Under the pieces are notes generated by a model, which was not told the origin of the DNA, searched no databases, and was given only the letters and a program-made list of their open reading frames with translations. The translations under genes were made by a program, and so were the position numbers. Source: JBFWUM01 sp050247255 (GTDB lineage Bacteria > Acidobacteriota > Vicinamibacteria > Vicinamibacterales > UBA2999). From it: a DNA stretch of 64,000 nucleotides. The DNA lies in NCBI GenBank assembly GCA_050247255.1, contig JBFWUM010000014.1, positions 1-64,000 on the forward strand. Reading direction: 5' to 3'. This document shows positions 61,260 through 64,000 of this stretch, one piece after another (positions within the stretch are counted from its first letter, which is position 1; each line of letters begins with the position of its first letter).

Positions 61260-61277
61260 GTCCGGCTGAAGCCGGAC
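61260..61277. repeat. CTGAAG-core palindrome at a gene end
   Basis: GTCCGGCT, loop GA, AGCCGGAC, between the start of the TonB receptor gene and the stop of the GAF membrane gene (stop at 61279). Confidence 0.85.
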
Positions 61278-61278
61278 A

Positions 61279-62430
61279 CTACGACTGGGCTGAGGCGGCC
61301 TCGCTGGGCGCCGGCCAGGCGGCGACGATGGTGGCGAGTTGGGCGGCGAACATGGACGTGACGGCGGCGGCCGCGGCGTCCGATTCGCGGCCGTGGCGGA
61401 CTTCCGCCGCCAGCACGCCGATGCAGCCGTCGACGCCCCACATGGGCGCGACGATGGCGCCGTTGGAGACCATGTCGCCGGGCACGGTGCCGAGTTCGCC
61501 GTTGCGCCAGGCGGCAGCCGTGGCATTGTTGGCGTGGCGGGCAATGGGGCCGAGCCGCGCCAGCACCTTGGGGTCGTAGCCGTGCGCGGTCACGGCAAAC
61601 AGCTCCTCGCCGGCGCCCATCCAGAGGATCATGCCGCTCGCATCCAGCACCACCGAGGCGCGCGCGAGCAGGTCGGGCAAGGCATCCACCGAGGTCACAC
61701 GGCTGAGGTCCACACAGACCGCCGCGGCCGCTGCAAGGTCGATCGAGGGCGCCGCAAGCGCGTCCTCCATGGCCGCCGGTGCAGGCTCGGCCGATGGCAC
61801 GGCGGGCGGCAAATAGGGGGCGGGTTGAGGCGGAGCCATCGCCGCGACGCCCGCACCAGCCCGTAACAGCATCACGACGCCGGCCACCCAGACGATGCCA
61901 ACGAAGGCGGCGAGCCCCCACGCCTGCCCGGTCAGCGCCGCGCGCTCGGCATCGGTCGTTTCCCGCTCGCTCCGTTCGAGCGCGCGGATGGCATCCACCA
62001 TCACCGTCACCGTGTCACGTGCCTCGGTGAAGACGAGGTCGGATGCCGACAGGTCCTGGCCGTTGGCGAGGTGCGTGCGGATGCGGCCGTCGATCGCTAC
62101 GAGGCTGTCGATGGCGCCGGTCAGCGTCTGGAGATGGCCTGCCGCCTCCGGCGAGCGCAACTGCGGCCTGATGGTTGCGCCACCCTGGGCCAGTTGCTGC
62201 ACCAGCTCGCCGACGCGGGCGAGCCACGGCTGATCGGGTTGTCCGGGCGCTACGTAGGCCTGCTGCGCCGCATTGATCTCCGACGCCGTTGTCGCCATCT
62301 GCGAGAGCGCGGTTGCCACATCGAGCTGGGTGGAGACGAGCGAGTCGTGGGCCCGGTGGAGCGCCACGCCGAGCAGTGCGCCGAGCACGGCGGTGGTGGC
62401 GAGGATGCCGATGATGGCGCGCCGAAGCAC
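61279..62430 (-). CDS. membrane protein with sensor region and GAF domain
   Basis: 383 aa. A first membrane segment (IGILATTAVLGALLGVAL), an extracytoplasmic helical sensor domain (~25-165), a second (GLAAFVGIVWVAGVVMLL), a Pro/Ala-rich linker, then a C-terminal GAF domain (PDLLARASVVLDASGMILWM). No output domain is present. It may recruit a partner or sense a ligand. Confidence 0.75.
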   Translation of the reverse strand: MLRRAIIGILATTAVLGALLGVALHRAHDSLVSTQLDVATALSQMATTASEINAAQQAYVAPGQPDQPWLARVGELVQQLAQGGATIRPQLRSPEAAGHLQTLTGAIDSLVAIDGRIRTHLANGQDLSASDLVFTEARDTVTVMVDAIRALERSERETTDAERAALTGQAWGLAAFVGIVWVAGVVMLLRAGAGVAAMAPPQPAPYLPPAVPSAEPAPAAMEDALAAPSIDLAAAAAVCVDLSRVTSVDALPDLLARASVVLDASGMILWMGAGEELFAVTAHGYDPKVLARLGPIARHANNATAAAWRNGELGTVPGDMVSNGAIVAPMWGVDGCIGVLAAEVRHGRESDAAAAAVTSMFAAQLATIVAAWPAPSEAASAQS

Positions 62431-62449
62431 GAAGGGATGTTATCGCAGA

Positions 62450-62515
62450 GGAACAGGGAAGTGGGAACTGGAACAGGTGGAAAACTGGAAAAGTAAGGAG
62501 GAAGTGGGGGAGTAT
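62450..62515. repeat. 7-bp-period array, one arm, between divergent genes
   Basis: Units GGAACAG / GGAAGTG, with slips. No inverted partner. It lies upstream of both the GAF membrane gene and the TIGR03435 gene. Confidence 0.7.
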
Positions 62516-62526
62516 GGGGCCGCTTC

Positions 62527-63009
62527 ATGAGCGCGAAACTGCTCGTGCTGTTGTGTCTGCTGGTGGTGCTGGGGCACCTCGCGGCGCAGGCGCCTCCGGC
62601 GCCGGCGTTCGTGTCGGTATCGGTGCAGCCGAGTGACGGACACGCCGCGCCCGTTGTGGCCGACGTGCGCGGCGGCGGGTGGCGGATGGAGAACAGCCCG
62701 GTCCGGGCGCTGCTCGATGCCGCCTATCCGACCCGGGACGGTGAGATCCTGAACGCGCCGTCGTGGATTGGTGATGCGCGCTACGACATCTCGGCGACCG
62801 CGGCCGGCGACCCTTCGCGCGAGGAGCTACAGGCGATGCTGCGGCGGCTGCTGCAGGAGCGGTTCGCCTTTCGCGGCCATGTCGAAGAGCAGGAACGCTG
62901 GAGCGAGGAGGCCGACCCGCATGCGCGCGACGGCAGCAGGCGGCGGGTGGTGGTCGAAGTGCTGGTCATCAAGCACATCGAACGGCCGGCGGCCGCTGGT
63001 AGTTGGTAG
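62527..63009 (+). CDS. TIGR03435/DUF3738-type secreted protein, truncated
   Basis: 160 aa, about half the usual length. Signal peptide MSAKLLVLLCLLVVLGHLAA; core FVSVSVQPSDG, APSWIGDARYDISATAAGDP and ELQAMLRRLLQERFAFRGHVE match the N-terminal half of TIGR03435 proteins, abundant in Acidobacteriota. The C-terminal half is missing, and the TAG stop (63007-63009) is in a heptamer array. Function unknown. Confidence 0.7.
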   Translation: MSAKLLVLLCLLVVLGHLAAQAPPAPAFVSVSVQPSDGHAAPVVADVRGGGWRMENSPVRALLDAAYPTRDGEILNAPSWIGDARYDISATAAGDPSREELQAMLRRLLQERFAFRGHVEEQERWSEEADPHARDGSRRRVVVEVLVIKHIERPAAAGSW

Positions 63010-63109
63010 ATGGTCGGTGGTCGATGGTCGGGGGTCCGGGTTCCTGTCTTTGCTACGACCGACCACCGACTACCGACCACCGACCACCGACTACCGACCA
63101 CCGACCACC
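62995..63109. repeat. 7-bp-period inverted arrays (GGTGGTC family), 6 + 7 units
   Basis: Arm 1 (62995-63036) GATGGTC/GGTGGTC; arm 2 (63061-63109) GACCACC/GACTACC; loop 24 bases. It lies between convergent genes, touching the stop of TIGR03435 (63007-63009) and of ccdA (63109-63111). Confidence 0.92.
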
Positions 63110-63831
63110 TAGTAAACGGGAACGCCCCACTCCGTCAGCTTCTGCGCGATCACGGTGAAGCGATCGGTGAAGATGAGCACGCCGATGGCGACCAGCAGCG
63201 CGCCGGAGACGAGCTCGATGGTGTGGTAGTGGCGGCGGATGCGCGCCATCGCCGGGAAGAAGCGGTTCACGGCCAGTGCCGTGGCGAAGAACGGGACAGC
63301 CAGCCCCAGAGAGTAGACGCCGAGCAGGCGTACCCCTTCGCCGACGGTGTCCTGCGCGCCGGCGACGGCGAGGATGCCGGCGAGGATCGGGCCGATGCAC
63401 GGCGTCCAGCCAAACGCGAACGCAATGCCCACCAGGACCGCGCCGAAGAAGCCCGCCGGCTTCGCGCGCGTCGTCATCTGCTTCTGCTGGTAGAGCACGT
63501 CGAGGCGCAGCACGCCCATCATGTGCAGCCCGAAGATGATGATGATGACGCCGGCGATCTTGCCGAACAGCGTCAGCCGCTCCATCAGGAACTGGCCGAT
63601 GACGCTGGCCGAGGCGCCGAGCGCGATGAAGACGATCGAGAAGCCGAGAATGAAGGCCGCCGAGGCGAGCAGCACCTGGCGGCGCGGCGCGCCGGAGGCC
63701 TCGCGCATTTCGTCGAGCGAGAGGCCGGAGATGTAGGAGAGGTAGCCGGGAATCAGCGGCAGGACGCAGGGCGAGACGAACGAGAGGAGCCCCGCTCCGA
63801 AGGCGGCGAGAAGGGTGACGTTCTCAGCCAT
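63109..63831 (-). CDS. ccdA: cytochrome c biogenesis / thiol-disulfide transporter CcdA
   Basis: 240 aa, six membrane segments. SFVSPCVLPLIPGYLSYISG and GWTPCIGPILAGIL carry the two Cys that relay electrons from thioredoxin across the membrane. Start ATG 63831; an upstream start at 63846 would run into palindromic repeat. Stop in a heptamer array. Confidence 0.9.
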   Translation of the reverse strand: MAENVTLLAAFGAGLLSFVSPCVLPLIPGYLSYISGLSLDEMREASGAPRRQVLLASAAFILGFSIVFIALGASASVIGQFLMERLTLFGKIAGVIIIIFGLHMMGVLRLDVLYQQKQMTTRAKPAGFFGAVLVGIAFAFGWTPCIGPILAGILAVAGAQDTVGEGVRLLGVYSLGLAVPFFATALAVNRFFPAMARIRRHYHTIELVSGALLVAIGVLIFTDRFTVIAQKLTEWGVPVY

Positions 63832-63839
63832 GGTGTCGG

Positions 63840-63920
63840 CCGGCACTGAAGTGCCGGGCTCCTTGTCCCCGGGACTGAAGTCCCGGGCTCCATCAAGAGG
63901 AGCCCGCGGCTTCAGCCGCG
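63840..63920. repeat. three CTGAAG-core palindromes in tandem
   Basis: CCGGCACT-GA-AGTGCCGG (63840-63857), CCCGGGACT-GA-AGTCCCGGG (63868-63887) and, in reverse orientation, CGCGGCT-TC-AGCCGCG (63905-63920). Confidence 0.88.
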
Positions 63921-63921
63921 G

Positions 63922-64000
63922 CTATTTCACTTCTTTCAGCGGGATGTAGGGCGAGCCCTGCACCGGCACCCCTTCCATCTGCACGTTGTGCCCCTTCACC
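63922..64000 (-). CDS. C-terminal fragment, unrecognised
   Basis: Minus-strand frame ending at TAG 63922-63924, open past the window edge: VKGHNVQMEGVPVQGSPYIPLKEVK in parts. Preceded on its 3' side by palindromes. No family recognised; too short. Confidence 0.4.
   Translation of the reverse strand, partial: VKGHNVQMEGVPVQGSPYIPLKEVK

Overview
The window looks like part of a chromosome from a GC-rich Acidobacteriota bacterium, most plausibly the Vicinamibacteria (subdivision 6) lineage. This is inferred from a TIGR03435/DUF3738-type secreted protein, an Oar-like TonB-dependent receptor with a carboxypeptidase-regulatory N-terminus, the very high GC content and the style of the short palindromic repeats; no rRNA or other phylogenetic marker is present. 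It is a draft scaffold: two runs of exactly 100 N (43975-44074 and 57373-57472) are gap placeholders, and they cut a coiled-coil gene and the 5' ends of glnA and a PDZ protein.

Bases 1-34107 hold 32 co-directional, tightly packed genes (mostly ATGA, GTGA or TGATG overlaps; largest gap 42 bp) forming one surface-glycan locus. It contains a nonulosonate-type module (NeuB-family synthase, NeuA-like and SpsF-like cytidylyltransferases, a DUF115/MptE-like fragment), amino- and deoxy-sugar enzymes (DegT aminotransferase, Gfo/Idh/MocA oxidoreductase, epimerases, SDR, 2-hydroxyacid dehydrogenase), two radical SAM enzymes, methyltransferases, AsnB, several glycosyltransferases, three large GT-B-like proteins, an initiating polyprenyl-phosphate sugar transferase, a PglK/MsbA-like ABC exporter and an O-antigen ligase/polymerase. 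It ends with a GDP-D-glycero-alpha-D-manno-heptose module (hddA, hddC, gmhA, gmhB) that carries a transaldolase-family gene able in principle to supply sedoheptulose 7-phosphate.

Bases 34083-41886 hold a DUF218 protein, a second O-antigen ligase-like protein, a secreted HEXXH/TPR protein, small envelope proteins, GDP-L-fucose synthase, a zinc-ribbon protein and a HAD nucleotidase. Bases 41894-55398 are rich in signalling genes: two histidine kinases, a sigma-54 activator, a small HTH protein paired with an isolated H-box protein, a FliA-type sigma factor, a GGDEF protein and a GAF-GAF-PP2C phosphatase, plus FabZ and an EamA transporter. Bases 55461-64000 hold an OB-fold lipoprotein, glutamine synthetase, a PDZ protein, the TonB receptor, a membrane GAF protein, a truncated TIGR03435 protein and CcdA.

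The most unusual signal is outside the genes. From about 39 kb to 63 kb there are some sixteen short arrays of degenerate tandem units with a strict period of 7 bp (one family 8 bp). The unit sequence differs between loci, from GGTGGTC to ATTCAGA to GGTCAAA, but the period does not. Many arrays are followed by a second array of reverse-complement units, giving long imperfect hairpins. They abut or contain the stop codons of about ten genes, lie inside the coding sequence of several others and are absent from the 34 kb glycan locus. A second family of palindromes with the core CTGAAG occurs between genes and inside two coding regions. These repeats are the best candidate for an undescribed element system here.
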